From NCBI GenBank assembly GCA_002102555.1, contig MCFL01000371.1, positions 1 through 20,458 on the forward strand: a stretch of DNA of 20,458 nucleotides. Direction: 5' to 3'. Position 1 is the stretch's first letter, and each line of letters begins with the position of its first letter. This DNA comes from Catenaria anguillulae PL171. Its lineage: Eukaryota; Blastocladiomycota; Blastocladiomycetes; Blastocladiales; Catenariaceae. The notes beneath the pieces were generated by a model, which worked only from the letters and a program-made list of their open reading frames with translations, searched no databases and was not told the origin of the DNA. The translations under genes and the position numbers were made by a program. Shown in pieces: positions 1 to 9,466 of the stretch.

Positions 1-107
1 GTGTAGATTCATTCATCATCAACAACGCCAAACAAAATACAAGTCCTCGTTTTTCTCTTCTCCTCCTCCTTGTGTCCCACGAATACCTTCCTCGAGTCGC
101 TCCTGTC

Positions 108-2632
108 TCAGGTTCCAGGCACCCGCCACAGCCGCCTTGGGTCACTACTCGCCGCAGCCAGCAACCCAAACGCCTCGTCCCTCCGTTGCACATGCTCAAA
201 CACGAGCACTTGGCCCGACCGCAAATTCACCTCGAGCTGGTAGTTGTTGATGACCCACAGCGCTCGGTCCATGGCCTTGCGAATGCGCACAATGTCGGCC
301 ATGGGCACGCTTAGGACGTTGCGATGGGCTCGCGATGCGGAAGACGACGTCGACGACACGAATTGCAAGTTGTGGCCGCCTGACCTGATCACGAGCGTGC
401 CAGACTGGCCATTGTGCGTGCAGGGAAAGTGGTCGACACGTGCGGCCGTTGTGGTTGTCACTGTCGGTTGTCCAGCCATTGTTTCTGGTTGGTTTGAAGT
501 CGAGGAGGATCCAGTCCTGGCTGGGTCCAAACCAGACAAGTCTGTGGGATCGGTTGGGTACTCAACCATGGTCACTTGCGGCTGCGTCGCCTTGGCCAGC
601 TGCTCAATGGCCCACTCGGCGTGCGTGGGAAACGGCCACATGAGCACGTGGTTGAGACTAAACATGCGTCGGTATCGTGGGAACTTGAGTTGCAGTGGAA
701 CCAGCACAAAGATGTTGAGCGCAATGAGCAAACCTGTGCAGCACAAAGCCAGTCGTCAGATTGAGTACCTGATGCATGACAAGGCCTTTTTTACTCGTGC
801 GTACCAAGCATGCGATGCAACACCATGGACGGCACACAATGCAACACCAGCACCAGCATGCCCGACTGCACAATCGACATGAGTGTTGCCCTTGGCCGCT
901 TCCAGGTAATCATATTGTAACACTTTTCCGCCAAATCGGCCGTGTCCCTCGTCTGCAGCTGCAGCACTGGCAACACCTTGTCCTTGATTTCGGCCCAAGT
1001 CTCGGTGGCGCCCTTTTTCTTGTTGGCGCCCGAATCGCCCGTGAGTGCTTCGCCGACAACCGCTGGCAGGTTGCTTGCATACAGCGGTGACGTGTCGGGA
1101 TTGGCCAGTGTGGCGAGCGACGATTCGTTGGTTCGGCGCTCAATGTGTTGAGTGCGTGACTTGTCTGCAAATGCTGGTTGACGCTGGGCTAACGATACCA
1201 AGTCAGACGACCCACTGACGGGAAAGGAGCACAATGAGCGGCTCGAGTATCGTACCATCAATGTATAAACACCTCAACCCCATCCCCGCCAACACTCGCT
1301 CCTGAGTGACCCCATAGAACACGAGCGTGATGGCCACCACGACACCCGCCGTCACCATGAGCTGGCCAGTAAACAGGGCCACCAAGTACACGCCCAATAC
1401 AAATGCCGTCTTGAGCGGCTGCGTCCACATGAGCACGTCGTAGACCCAAAACGCAAAGTCGGGCAGCGGCTGGATCGAGCCAAACAGGCGCTCAAGGTTC
1501 TGGCGCAGGTGTGGCCAAGAGAATTGCTCGTCCTCGAGCGTGTCGATGCGCGAAAGGGCAAATTCGTAGATGGATTGACGGGTTTTCTGGTTACGCGAAC
1601 GAGTGAGACATTTTGTGATCATAACTGGGAGGGACGGCAATACATACAAACCTCTTTGGCATGATCCAGCTGCAGCGACGCAGCGGCTACGGCATGCTTG
1701 GCCGTGTGAATCGATTGGCGCACGGGTAGCATCCCATTCGCGTTTGCCACTGGGGATTGCGCGTCCAATGTCTCACCCGAGCCGGGCGACAATGTTGACG
1801 CGCGGGTTGCAGCCGTCAATCCATCCTTGGCCTCATGGTATTCGTGCCGCGCAGCCTGTTTCAGCGCTGCAGCATTGTCGCGCGCGGTAGCGGATGCGGC
1901 CGAAAAGTGGGACACGGTGTTGGGCGGCGGGTCGCCATGGACGTCTGGGATGACGGCCGAGTCGAAGCGGACGTGGGCAGTTGTCGTTTCGGTTGCTTGA
2001 GGAGAAGGTGTCGAGGAAGAAGCAGCATTGGGCATGACGGTTGAAGGAGGGAGTGCGCGCGATGACGTGTGCGATTGCACAGTGACTGGCTGGGCAATGA
2101 AGTTGGACACGGCCGTGGTGCCCTGATGAGGCGAAGGGATAGTCGCAGCGCCGTCCATTGGCGCTACAGTCCGCGCAGTCGGCCCTGATGATGAAGCCAT
2201 GATGACGCGCGGGTGTGCTGATGTGTGCTGGTGGCGCGCCAAAGTCTCGGGCCCCGAGAAATCATGGGAGCTGGCGTGGTGATCCATGCAGGGCTGTGGA
2301 AGTGCACGTTGGATGGTGGTTGCGCGGTTGGCGTGAGACAAGACGTGAGCACGGTGTGCGCGGATGGCCTTGACGCGCTGGAGAGGCGAGGAGCCCTGGA
2401 ATGATGTAACGGGAGGGGTTTCGAGGTTCTGCGGCGGATGGTACCGATGAAGTGGGGCAAGTGTACGATGCTGGTGTTGCTTTCGAGGCTGCTCGTTCTG
2501 TCCTTGCCAAGGATGGGAATGGTGGCGGCGGTGTGAAGAGTGCAAAGTCACAGTGTGGTCAAATACGCGAGGAAGAATGTCCATGACTACATATGACTGG
2601 ATGCTTTGAACCTGTGTGTCGGCCTCAGTCAT
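108..2632 (-). CDS. GRAMD4: GRAMD4-like multi-pass membrane protein with C-terminal GRAM domain
   Basis: Four exons join cleanly: 2632-1652, 1586-1273, 1214-805 and 733-108, with introns of 65, 58 and 71 nt (donors GTTTGT, GTGTTT, GTACGC; all end CAG), giving 776 aa. Residues 1-327 are low-complexity, rich in His, Ser, Thr, Pro and Ala. A first hydrophobic hairpin lies at about 387-421 (LGVYLVALFTGQLMVTAGVV) and a second at about 541-586. A GRAM-like beta-rich module (GTLVIRSGG ... VPMADIVRIRKAMDRALWVI) fills the last 100 or so residues. Two hydrophobic hairpins followed by a C-terminal GRAM domain is the GRAMD4 order; animal GRAMD4 is an ER/mitochondrial-associated pro-death protein, but no function is shown here. 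The start is the first ATG in the open frame. A later in-frame ATG at 2200 is a real alternative, because the His-rich N-terminus has no family support. Membrane core and GRAM domain are secure; N-terminus and exact orthology are not. Confidence 0.7.
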
Positions 2633-2820
2633 GGAATGCAATGGGAAGAACCAGGCATTTATAGTAAACTTGAGCTCCGCTGCCTTCGATAAGTATTTAC
2701 TAAATGGACGGCAAGAATATGGGCCGATCGAGAGAAACGATTGACATGGACTGATAATCTGAGTCCGATTCGGGTCCGTGCATTACCTCTAGAAAATCGA
2801 CAATCGGCAAGAAAAAGTAC
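2633..2820. other. Short intergenic gap between two minus-strand genes
   Basis: These 188 bases separate the stop of the LRRC34-like gene from the presumed start of the GRAMD4-like gene. They must hold the 3' end of one transcript and the promoter or leader of the other. I see no ORF or clear motif. Confidence 0.5.
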
Positions 2821-4299
2821 TCAGCCAACAAATCTCTCATTCTTTGCCACATCCCACTCACCCTCCACCACGTAGAAACAGACATCCAGTTGCTCTGGCT
2901 CCAACCTATGATGCTTGCTGACCAGCTTGTCCCACACATCACAAGTACACCCATTCCCAGTGCCGCTCCCTGCCACCGCCGCTTCGGGGAACGACATACC
3001 CGTGGGCGTGGCATCATGGAACTCGTTTCCCCAAATCGCAAGTCGCTTGATGGTCTTGTTGAGCCCCAAAAGCACATGCGCCAAAGCAAGCAGGGCGTCT
3101 GACCCGGCACCAACGTGGTCCAAGTAAAGTGATGCGAGAACCGTATTGTCCTTGAGCATGCGCACGAGCGAGCCGAGGCCAAGCGAGGTTAATGTGTTGT
3201 GGGACAAGCGGACCGTTTGCAGCGATGGGTGGGATACCAGAGTCGCAGCGAGCACCGTTGCGCCGTCTTGCATGATGCGGTTGCTAAACTCAGTAATCGG
3301 GTCAGAGCCTGGTTTTCATTCGCTTGGCCGTAACCTACAAGTCCATATGTACCTTGATAAATCCAAAGACTCCAAGCTCGTCGCGGCGGCGAGCGCTGGT
3401 CCCAAATGCTGAGCCATGTCGTAATCGTCTATTCCCAATTTCGCCAAGGACAGGTCTGCCAGCGATTTGTTTGCCGCCAGCATGTGTGATAAATGACGAA
3501 CAAAATCCGAATGCAGCGACGGCGCCCGGTGTTGGACTCCGCCCGAATTGTCGGAAATGTCGAGCGACCTCAACGTGCGATTGTGGTGCAAAACGGTGCA
3601 CAGGGCAATCAGGGCGGGGAGTGACAAGTCGCAACGAGCAAGGCGAAGGCGCGTCAGAGTCGTGTTGACTTGAAGCATGCCCGCAACAGCCATGCCGCCG
3701 TCATTTCCCAGGTTGTTGTGGCTCAAGTCAAGCGTCGTCAGCGTTGTGTTGACGGTTAGAGATTCCGAAAGAACGCTGCCTGCGCCTGGCCCGAGGCTGT
3801 TGCTCGCGAGAATCAGCTCGCGTAGAGTTTGCGTCGTCTGAAAGGCGACAAGGTCAAGTCAACTCAAGTCCAGTGGCGTGGATTGTGAGTGGAGGGGTAG
3901 CTCGAGATCAGGTGTACCCGCAGCCATTTCGCGAGGATCGCACCACCCTTGTCCGTGATTTGGTTGTAACTCAAGTCCAATGTTGTGAGAAAATCCTTGC
4001 CCGCGAACGGAATGATGAGAATGTCAAGATAGTCGTCCGTCAATCGGTGCTCACGCAACTCGGCGTGGTTGCCCAGGAGATGGAACTCGGATGGGATTTG
4101 TCTGCCATAAGCAATTCGTCAGAAATACCGAGGGCCACATGCCTGTCGCGTGTCAAGCACTCTGTACTTACCCATCATCGATACACTTGGTCAACAGGGC
4201 CTGGAGGAAGGGGATCGGGAATGCGTTCCGCCGGGCACATTGAAGATTGTATGCCTCGAGGTAATCAATCACCTGAAGTGACATGGCCGTGTTTTGCAT
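2821..4299 (-). CDS. LRRC34: LRRC34-like leucine-rich-repeat protein
   Basis: Exons 4299-4172, 4101-3918, 3837-3353 and 3283-2821 join in phase (introns 70, 80 and 69 nt) into 419 aa, close to vertebrate LRRC34. The ribonuclease-inhibitor-type repeats are plain: FLTTLDLSYNQITDKGG, LTTLDLSHNNLGNDGG, and LESLDLSSNRIMQDGA, the last formed exactly across the final intron. The post-repeat tail is the best identifier: WGNEF, then RLEPEQLDVCFYVVEGEWDV, resembles the LRRC34 C-terminus (WGN, then RLKP..DV.PYVVDG.VYLAEV). The start is fixed by an in-frame TAG eight codons upstream. LRRC34 is a poorly characterised nucleolar or cilium-associated protein in animals; the role here is unknown. It is oriented away from the antizyme gene and shares the 4300-5143 region with it. 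The final intron uses a weak acceptor (GAGTTTAG), chosen because it alone keeps frame and completes the repeat. Confidence 0.85.
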
Positions 4300-5143
4300 T
4301 GCGGTGACTGATTCAACTGTCTATCGAGCTGGTAAACAACTGGTGGATATTCATACATATGGAAGCGTTCTACATACAGTCGGGAGAAGACTCGTGTCGT
4401 GAAGGAGTGGGAAATGCGTGGGGTGCGGAGAAGGAGAGTCGCGTCATCATGAGTGTTCTCGAAGCTTTTGTTCCTCATTCCACAAAGTTTCTCGGCCTTC
4501 GATCTGCATTCAACCGCATTATTCTTTGTCTTTCGCCATCATCATCCGTACCGCAACAACCGTCAGCTCTCCAGCACCACCATCAGCTACCCAGACCAGT
4601 CACAGTCTCTTTCAGCAATCTTCCGTCGCTTTACGAATCTCCCATCGTCGAGGTACGCTGCCCATTCTCCAGTCGCCTCGAAATACGAGCCACCACCCGT
4701 CTGCGCCTGCGACATCCGCCCACTGACCAACCAATCGTTCACTGCCTCATCATCCGCACTTTGTACTTCGCACCAATGCCCTACACAGCCCTCTTGCCAA
4801 ATCGCACAACAGCATTTCAGTCATTATTGACTCGCACCATCCCATTCACCCTCCCTCTCTACTGATTCGATAATCCTCAACTGTGCGTTTTCGCTTTCTT
4901 GGACGGCTTTGATCGCCCGTTTCCTCCCTCCTAACGACTTCCCTGGCTCTGATTGCTTTATTGTCCAGAGGATTATCGCCCACTGCTATCGAGCTGGAAC
5001 AATCACTCGTCGTCACACTCTTTTGCTCGGGGACCTTCTTGTCAAGCTCCCCTCCTTCCAAAAAGCCACCGCGCAAAGATCGCTCTTACCACCTTCTCGG
5101 ATAATCCACTCTCTCACACACGATTCATTCAATCCTTTCCAAA
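4300..5143. promoter_or_regulatory. Divergent promoter/5' leader region between LRRC34-like and antizyme genes
   Basis: This 844-base region drives transcription outward in both directions. The half next to the antizyme is pyrimidine-rich on the plus strand, as often seen near fungal start sites and leaders. A CCAAT box lies at 4731-4735. The 12-mer CTATCGAGCTGG occurs twice in the same orientation, at 4321-4332 and 4986-4997. Several overlapping plus-strand frames are open here, but they share no codon bias or family resemblance and I do not call them genes. Confidence 0.5.
4321..4997. repeat. 12-bp direct repeat bracketing the divergent promoter
   Basis: CTATCGAGCTGG appears at 4321-4332 (followed by TAAACAA) and at 4986-4997 (followed by AACAA). 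The copies lie just inside the two gene starts. It may be a shared factor-binding site or chance. Confidence 0.4.
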
Positions 5144-6256
5144 ATGTTGACCAACGCCAACCAATCCATCATGCCCGCCGCCGGCCTTGCCCCCACCGAG
5201 ATTGCCATGACCTTGTTACGCACAAATTGTACCAATTCGTCGAATCGGTCGGGCGCGTCTGCTGCGGCTCTTCCGCCCGCGGCAGGCGCTAGCCCATTTG
5301 TTGCTGCTGCCGGATCTGCCATTGCCACTGTGCATGGCTACCCCAATACCAACACGGACGAGAACGAAGCCGAGGGCGGCAATTCGCCGTCGGTCGTGTG
5401 CCACGTCTACTCGTTCGCGGACGCTGCGCCTGAAACGTACTTCTACAAAGGTATATTGTCTTTCTTACTCATGGGTGACTGCTGTTGGTTTCCATCCCTT
5501 GATTGTCTCAGCGTCTGACTTTGTCCACATGTGTGCCTTGCGTAGTCGGTACGGAGATCGGGTGGTGTCGATGATGTCGATTCGTCAACTGCGCATGGTT
5601 TGGACGCCGGTGGGGCCTCCGACTATGTGCACGGCAAGGCCAAGGAAGTGCCCGCTGCGACCGCCATGTCGGCCGTTGCGGTCCCTTCGCGTGCCGTCAA
5701 CCCTGTCACTCTTTCCGCCATTCCCACCCCGACCATTGCCCCTGTTACTTCCCGTTCTTGTTCTTCCTTCTCTTCCACACCCACGTCCAACAACAACCGC
5801 AGTGCCTCGCAACTGGCCTACGGCCGTCATGTCCAACTCACCTGCATCGACCAACTGACCTCGCACTTTGCCACGAGCCCACTTGCCGCCGAACTCGCGC
5901 GTGACCCGTCGGCCATCCTCAAGCACGCCATGGTCATCCACATCAAGGGTATCGCCCAGCCCATCTACGCCGCGTGCACGTACGACGGTGTTATGTTTGT
6001 CCACCTCATCCAAGACCCGGCCGCTGCAAGCAGTGCAGCGGGCTTGCACGGCGCGTCAGATGCGTTCCGCAAAGCCGTGGTGGCCATTCTCGAACTGGCC
6101 GAGGACATTCTCGAGTGCACCCAGCTCCTTGCCAGCGTCAACCCACAAGACAAGCAGTTGGCGTTGGCATTGCGGTATGTCGGTTTTGAGTTGGTGTCGC
6201 CGCAGGTGGTTGCCCATGAGACGAGCAAGTGTGTGCTTTTGGCGTACACCATGTGA
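5144..6256 (+). CDS. OAZ1: Ornithine decarboxylase antizyme, made by +1 programmed frameshifting
   Basis: Antizyme binds ornithine decarboxylase, blocks its dimerisation, sends it to the proteasome and limits polyamine uptake. Polyamines raise its own frameshifting. ORF1 starts at ATG 5144 (second in-frame ATG 5171), is spliced by a 95-nt intron (5451-5545, GTATAT...TAG) and ends at UGA 5572-5574 after 111 codons. Its end reads EIGWCR then stop, matching the animal ORF1 end (PRWCS then UGA). A +1 shift enters the second frame at GAT 5573, giving 227 more residues and about 338 aa in total. The C-terminal part carries the antizyme fold signature: AVVAILELAEDILECTQ, LALALRYVGFELVSPQ and the final LLAYTM, matching LLEFAEE, FLGFEIVRP and FMAYTF. 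The protein stops right after AYTM, shorter than animal forms. A strong donor-like GTGAGT overlaps the stop, so an extra 3' exon is possible. Confidence 0.86.
5563..5577 (+). promoter_or_regulatory. Antizyme +1 frameshift site with CGA in place of the usual UCC
   Basis: In the ORF1 frame the codons are TGG TGT CGA TGA, followed by TGT. The widely conserved antizyme context is UGG UGY UCC UGA UG. All flanking positions match, while the P-site codon is CGA. The downstream antizyme frame begins at GAT 5573. In fungi CGA is usually read by an inosine-containing tRNA and is slow, which could help a shift at a UGA A-site. I did not identify a downstream pseudoknot by eye. The intron ends 17 bases before this motif, so the site exists only in spliced RNA. 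Confidence 0.8.
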
Positions 6257-7039
6257 GTCTGAGCTTTGCTTTTCCGCTTGTCGCCTTTTCTGTTGGTTTC
6301 GTTCTTTGTCTCCTCTCCTTCTTGAGTCTTTGGAAGGTTGAGCCTGTACTCTCTTTCACTTTGTTGGTTGTTGGTTGTGGTGCTCTTTTTTCTTTTCTTT
6401 TATTCACTTCAACGTGTTGGCAATGGTCAATGGTCGGCAAGTCATTCATTTGTCTGTGGTGTCCTTTTTCTACAATTCAATGCATTCTTTCACTCATTTC
6501 AGTTTAACCTGATGGCTCACGGGCCCAAGTTCCCACCGCCCAGTCACCCGAACGTTTGTTTTCGTTGCCTCCGATGGCAGAAGAATGGGTGTTCAGGAAC
6601 GTCTTTGCAAAGCCTGGCGGTGCTTGAGACATTTTTTGAAGGCAATCATTCTAAACTTGGTAAATAGCGGGTTTCCCTCAAGGCAAATCCTGAGAGACGC
6701 CTTTTCTCTTGACTGCGCTGATATGATTGAATGACGGCTCAACCAGTATGGCCCACTCATATAGACACGTTTGACATTGATGAACCGACTTGCTTTACCC
6801 CTATCTCCTGGGTCATTACTCAGACAGCCGAACACCCGTGCATTGGGGTCGACATGGATTGGTGGACGACAAGCAGCTTACGAGAATCCGAATCCGATGA
6901 TGATGTTTCTCGGCTTCCCTGATTTGATCGGTGGGATCTTAGTATGTCCTCTCCGCTCCTCACCACGAAGATGATGGAGGCAGATGTGGAAGCGGCGGAC
7001 GGTTGGCAGAATGATCGGCGAGGTGAAGATCAGGGCGCA

Positions 7040-7061
7040 CACTGTCTGCCCACTGTCTGCC
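7040..7061. repeat. Two tandem copies of an 11-mer
   Basis: CACTGTCTGCC occurs twice back to back in the intergenic region. It is probably a simple duplication; no function is evident. Confidence 0.6.
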
Positions 7062-7219
7062 CTTAAGGGTACGCTCGTTGTCTCCGTAATAACATGTCTT
7101 CAGTTTGAGGATGAAGGGCCATGCACTCGCCAGCAACTCTGAGCAGCAAAGATCGTGGAGATTTAGAATTGATTTAGATTCGTGACTGCAGCTGCAGCCA
7201 CAGGGAGACACTTTACATG

Positions 7220-7226
7220 TATATAT
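7220..7226 (+). promoter_or_regulatory. TATA-like element upstream of PIG-S
   Basis: TATATAT lies about 130 bases before the favoured PIG-S start at 7354 and about 85 bases before the alternative start at 7305. It is the only clear TATA run in the region. The assignment rests on position alone. Confidence 0.4.
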
Positions 7227-7353
7227 GGAGGGATGAAGCCAGCAATGAAATGAAGCCATAAAGTACTCGCATTCGACGACAATATCCCCATCCCGCTCTT
7301 GACGATGATTGGCACCCTCGGTCCGTCCTTCATCCCACTGCCATCGCGCCGGA

Positions 7354-9304
7354 ATGGGCGGCAATCATCAAAAGGGCAGGCGTCCTTGCGTGCACCGACT
7401 GACGAAGCCGCTTTTCGCACTTGCTCTTGAGCGCAGATGTTACCCGACGACAGCAGCGCACCATACTCGCCGCCTATCTGACCGCATTTGTCATCGGTAT
7501 TCCGTACTGGTGGAAGATTACCACGATTCCACGTGCAGCGTTGCCTAATCGCGACATTTCCAACCTTGCCCAGCAAACTGTACGCTTTTCTCGGGTTGGC
7601 CAGCCAATGGTCGGAGCTGACGGACTTGGGCTTACCATTGATCATGCATAGGATCTTCATATTCCACTGACATTTGCATGGGACCCAAGCTGCTCGGCCG
7701 CGCCGGCGGTCGCAAAGTGGCCGCCTTCACCTGGTGCATCAGCCATCTCGGCCGAGGCGGTTCAGGACGAGCTGAATGCACAATGGACCGATCCGACCCG
7801 GAAGCTCGTGGCCAATCCTTCATGGACATTGACGGCCAAGCCCCGAGTCATCGCCCATGACCCACAGGCACAGGCTGCCGGGTCGGCAGTTATTGCACGT
7901 GTTTGCGCCATTTCAGTCGAGGCGGGCGGCGAAAACGTTAGGGCAGTCAAGGTCGCAACCAACGGCGCGGTCGGTATTGTGGCGACAAAGGCATCTGATG
8001 GTGCGTTTTCTTTTCCGAATCAATGCATTTGCTGGCCACACCCTCACTGCACTGCCTCACGTCACATTTCTTTGTTGTCGCACATTTGCCAGTTGCTTCG
8101 GCCCTTGCCGCATTGGCTACCCACCTTGCCGCCCACATGGCCAACCCGCCCAAATCCATGCACTTTTCCCACCAATACGAAATCCTCCTCAGCCTCATGA
8201 TCCAAAACCCAGCCGCAACGCCTATCCGCACCTGGTCCATCGAGCCCGCCCTCCACCAAACGCTTTCGCCGCTGCTGACCCACCTCCTCGGCAACCCGCA
8301 CCGTTTCAAACTCGTCACCCAAATCCAATACCTCGCCGACCCGGGCGAAGGTGTCGACTTGCCCGTCCCGCCGACCCATGGCGCCATTTACGACCGCATC
8401 GTGAAGGATCCCGAAACGGGCGAGTGGATTGAAAAGCCCGCGCCCGAGCCGCCAGTGCAGCCCGTGAGGATTCCTATGGATCAACTGCCATTGTTTGTGA
8501 ATCCGGACTGGAACTTGGAATCGGTGACGCCCAATCATTCCGCCGTGCATTTGATCACCTATGTCCCTGATCCCAGGACGCCAATGTGGGTATTGGATGA
8601 GGCCGGAAGTGAGGTTGAGGGAAATGCGTTCTTGTTGCCGCGGTGGGGTGGGGTCGTGGTGAGAAATATGCAGCGAGGGACCAAGACGGTGGAGGAGGCG
8701 GTCGTGATGGACCTGTCCAGGGCTTGGGTTGCACATTTGCGTGAGTTGTTCGGCGTGTCCATGTTGAGGGGGAAAGTGACGGTACACTCGCATCCAATGT
8801 CAGCAATCCATTCACACACGAGACTCACTCATATGCCCTCATTCGTTCCACGGGTAGGTCAACGGACATCGCATCGAGTTTCCGTCCAACTCTGCAACAA
8901 GCATCACGGCAACCGAAATTACCATGCACCATCTGTCGCAGTATGCTGTCCACATCAGCGAAGCATCGGCAACTCTTCAAGCGCTCATTCGCCTCACCGA
9001 CAGCCAAGACAACCTGCCCATTTCACGCAAGATCGCGGCGCTTGTCAAGTCGTCGTTGGCCACAGTACAAGTTGCGCTCGATCCCACGGCGGATACCGCA
9101 ATGTCGGTCTTGGATCGGTTCCAGAAGGCGTGGGATGCCCGTCGCGAGGCCGAGTTGGCATTCTTCGACTCGGAAATGGTTGGGCTGGCGTACTTCCCGA
9201 GCGAGCATACCTATGCCGTGTACATGCCGCTGTTTGTGCCCGTGTTCGTCACGGTGCTTGTAGTTGTGGTCAAGGAAGCCAAGCTGATGAGGGCGAAAAA
9301 GTAG
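7354..9304 (+). CDS. PIGS: PIG-S (Gpi17), GPI transamidase subunit
   Basis: PIG-S is part of the ER GPI-transamidase complex that cleaves the C-terminal signal of precursor proteins and attaches the GPI anchor. Exons 7354-7381, 7437-7579, 7652-8000, 8093-8781 and 8858-9304 give 551 aa, the usual family size. An N-terminal membrane segment ends GIPYWWKITTIPRAALP (family: GLPLWWKTT...YRA.LP). DLHIPLTFAW follows across intron 2. Mid-protein NAFLLPRWGGVVVRN and late ELAFFDSEMVGLAYFPSEH match strongly conserved PIG-S blocks. A second membrane segment (about 520-540, YMPLFVPVFVTVLVVVV) precedes a short basic tail. Introns 2-5 are well determined (72, 92 and 76 nt for the last three). The first exon is uncertain: the coding frame has no ATG after the upstream stop, so I infer a 28-nt exon starting MGGNHQKGR. 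ATG 7305 with a longer intron is the alternative. PIG-Y follows 162 bases downstream on the same strand. Confidence 0.93.
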
Positions 9305-9466
9305 TAGCATGCCGCACAATTTCCTGTTTGAATGTATTTCGCTTGATATCGCTTTGTTCTTGTCACTGTTCCAGTGTCCAACTAAAACCTGGGTTGGATG
9401 CCAAGGCGAGAATTCAGACTCTCAATGATGTGATGAAATGTGCACCACGCAATCCCTCAATGCAAC

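Larger units (their letters stand above)
6257..7353 (+). other. Gene-poor intergenic region after antizyme
   Basis: About 1.1 kb with no supportable gene. The first 270 bases are T-rich pyrimidine tracts, probably the antizyme 3' UTR. Short open frames on both strands lack codon bias and domain resemblance. Small features are an 11-bp tandem duplication (7040-7061), a 12-bp perfect palindrome (7186-7197) and a TATA-like motif (7220-7226). The right end holds the PIG-S promoter. Confidence 0.5.

Noticed and set aside
1-107. Possible gene start at the left edge
   Set aside because: Only a pyrimidine-rich stretch and the presumed 3' UTR of the GRAMD4-like gene are visible; too short to call.
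4359-4865. Plus-strand ORF of 168 codons in the LRRC34/antizyme intergenic region
   Set aside because: Two or three plus frames are open together because the DNA is C/T-rich. There is no codon bias, domain or splice logic, and it fits a leader/promoter better.
5435-5556. Alternative splicing (donor at GTACTT, acceptor after CGGAG) joining antizyme ORF1 to ORF2 without frameshift
   Set aside because: It uses poorer sites and would remove the conserved GWCR-UGA context, the hallmark of antizyme frameshifting. It should still be excluded with cDNA.
6500-7300. Possible hidden gene, tRNA or mobile element in the antizyme/PIG-S gap
   Set aside because: No cloverleaf, terminal repeats, transposase or reverse-transcriptase motifs, or biased ORF could be seen by eye on either strand.
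8062-8793. Minus-strand ORF of 243 codons opposite PIG-S exon 4
   Set aside because: The plus strand carries conserved PIG-S blocks here; the minus translation is a shadow.
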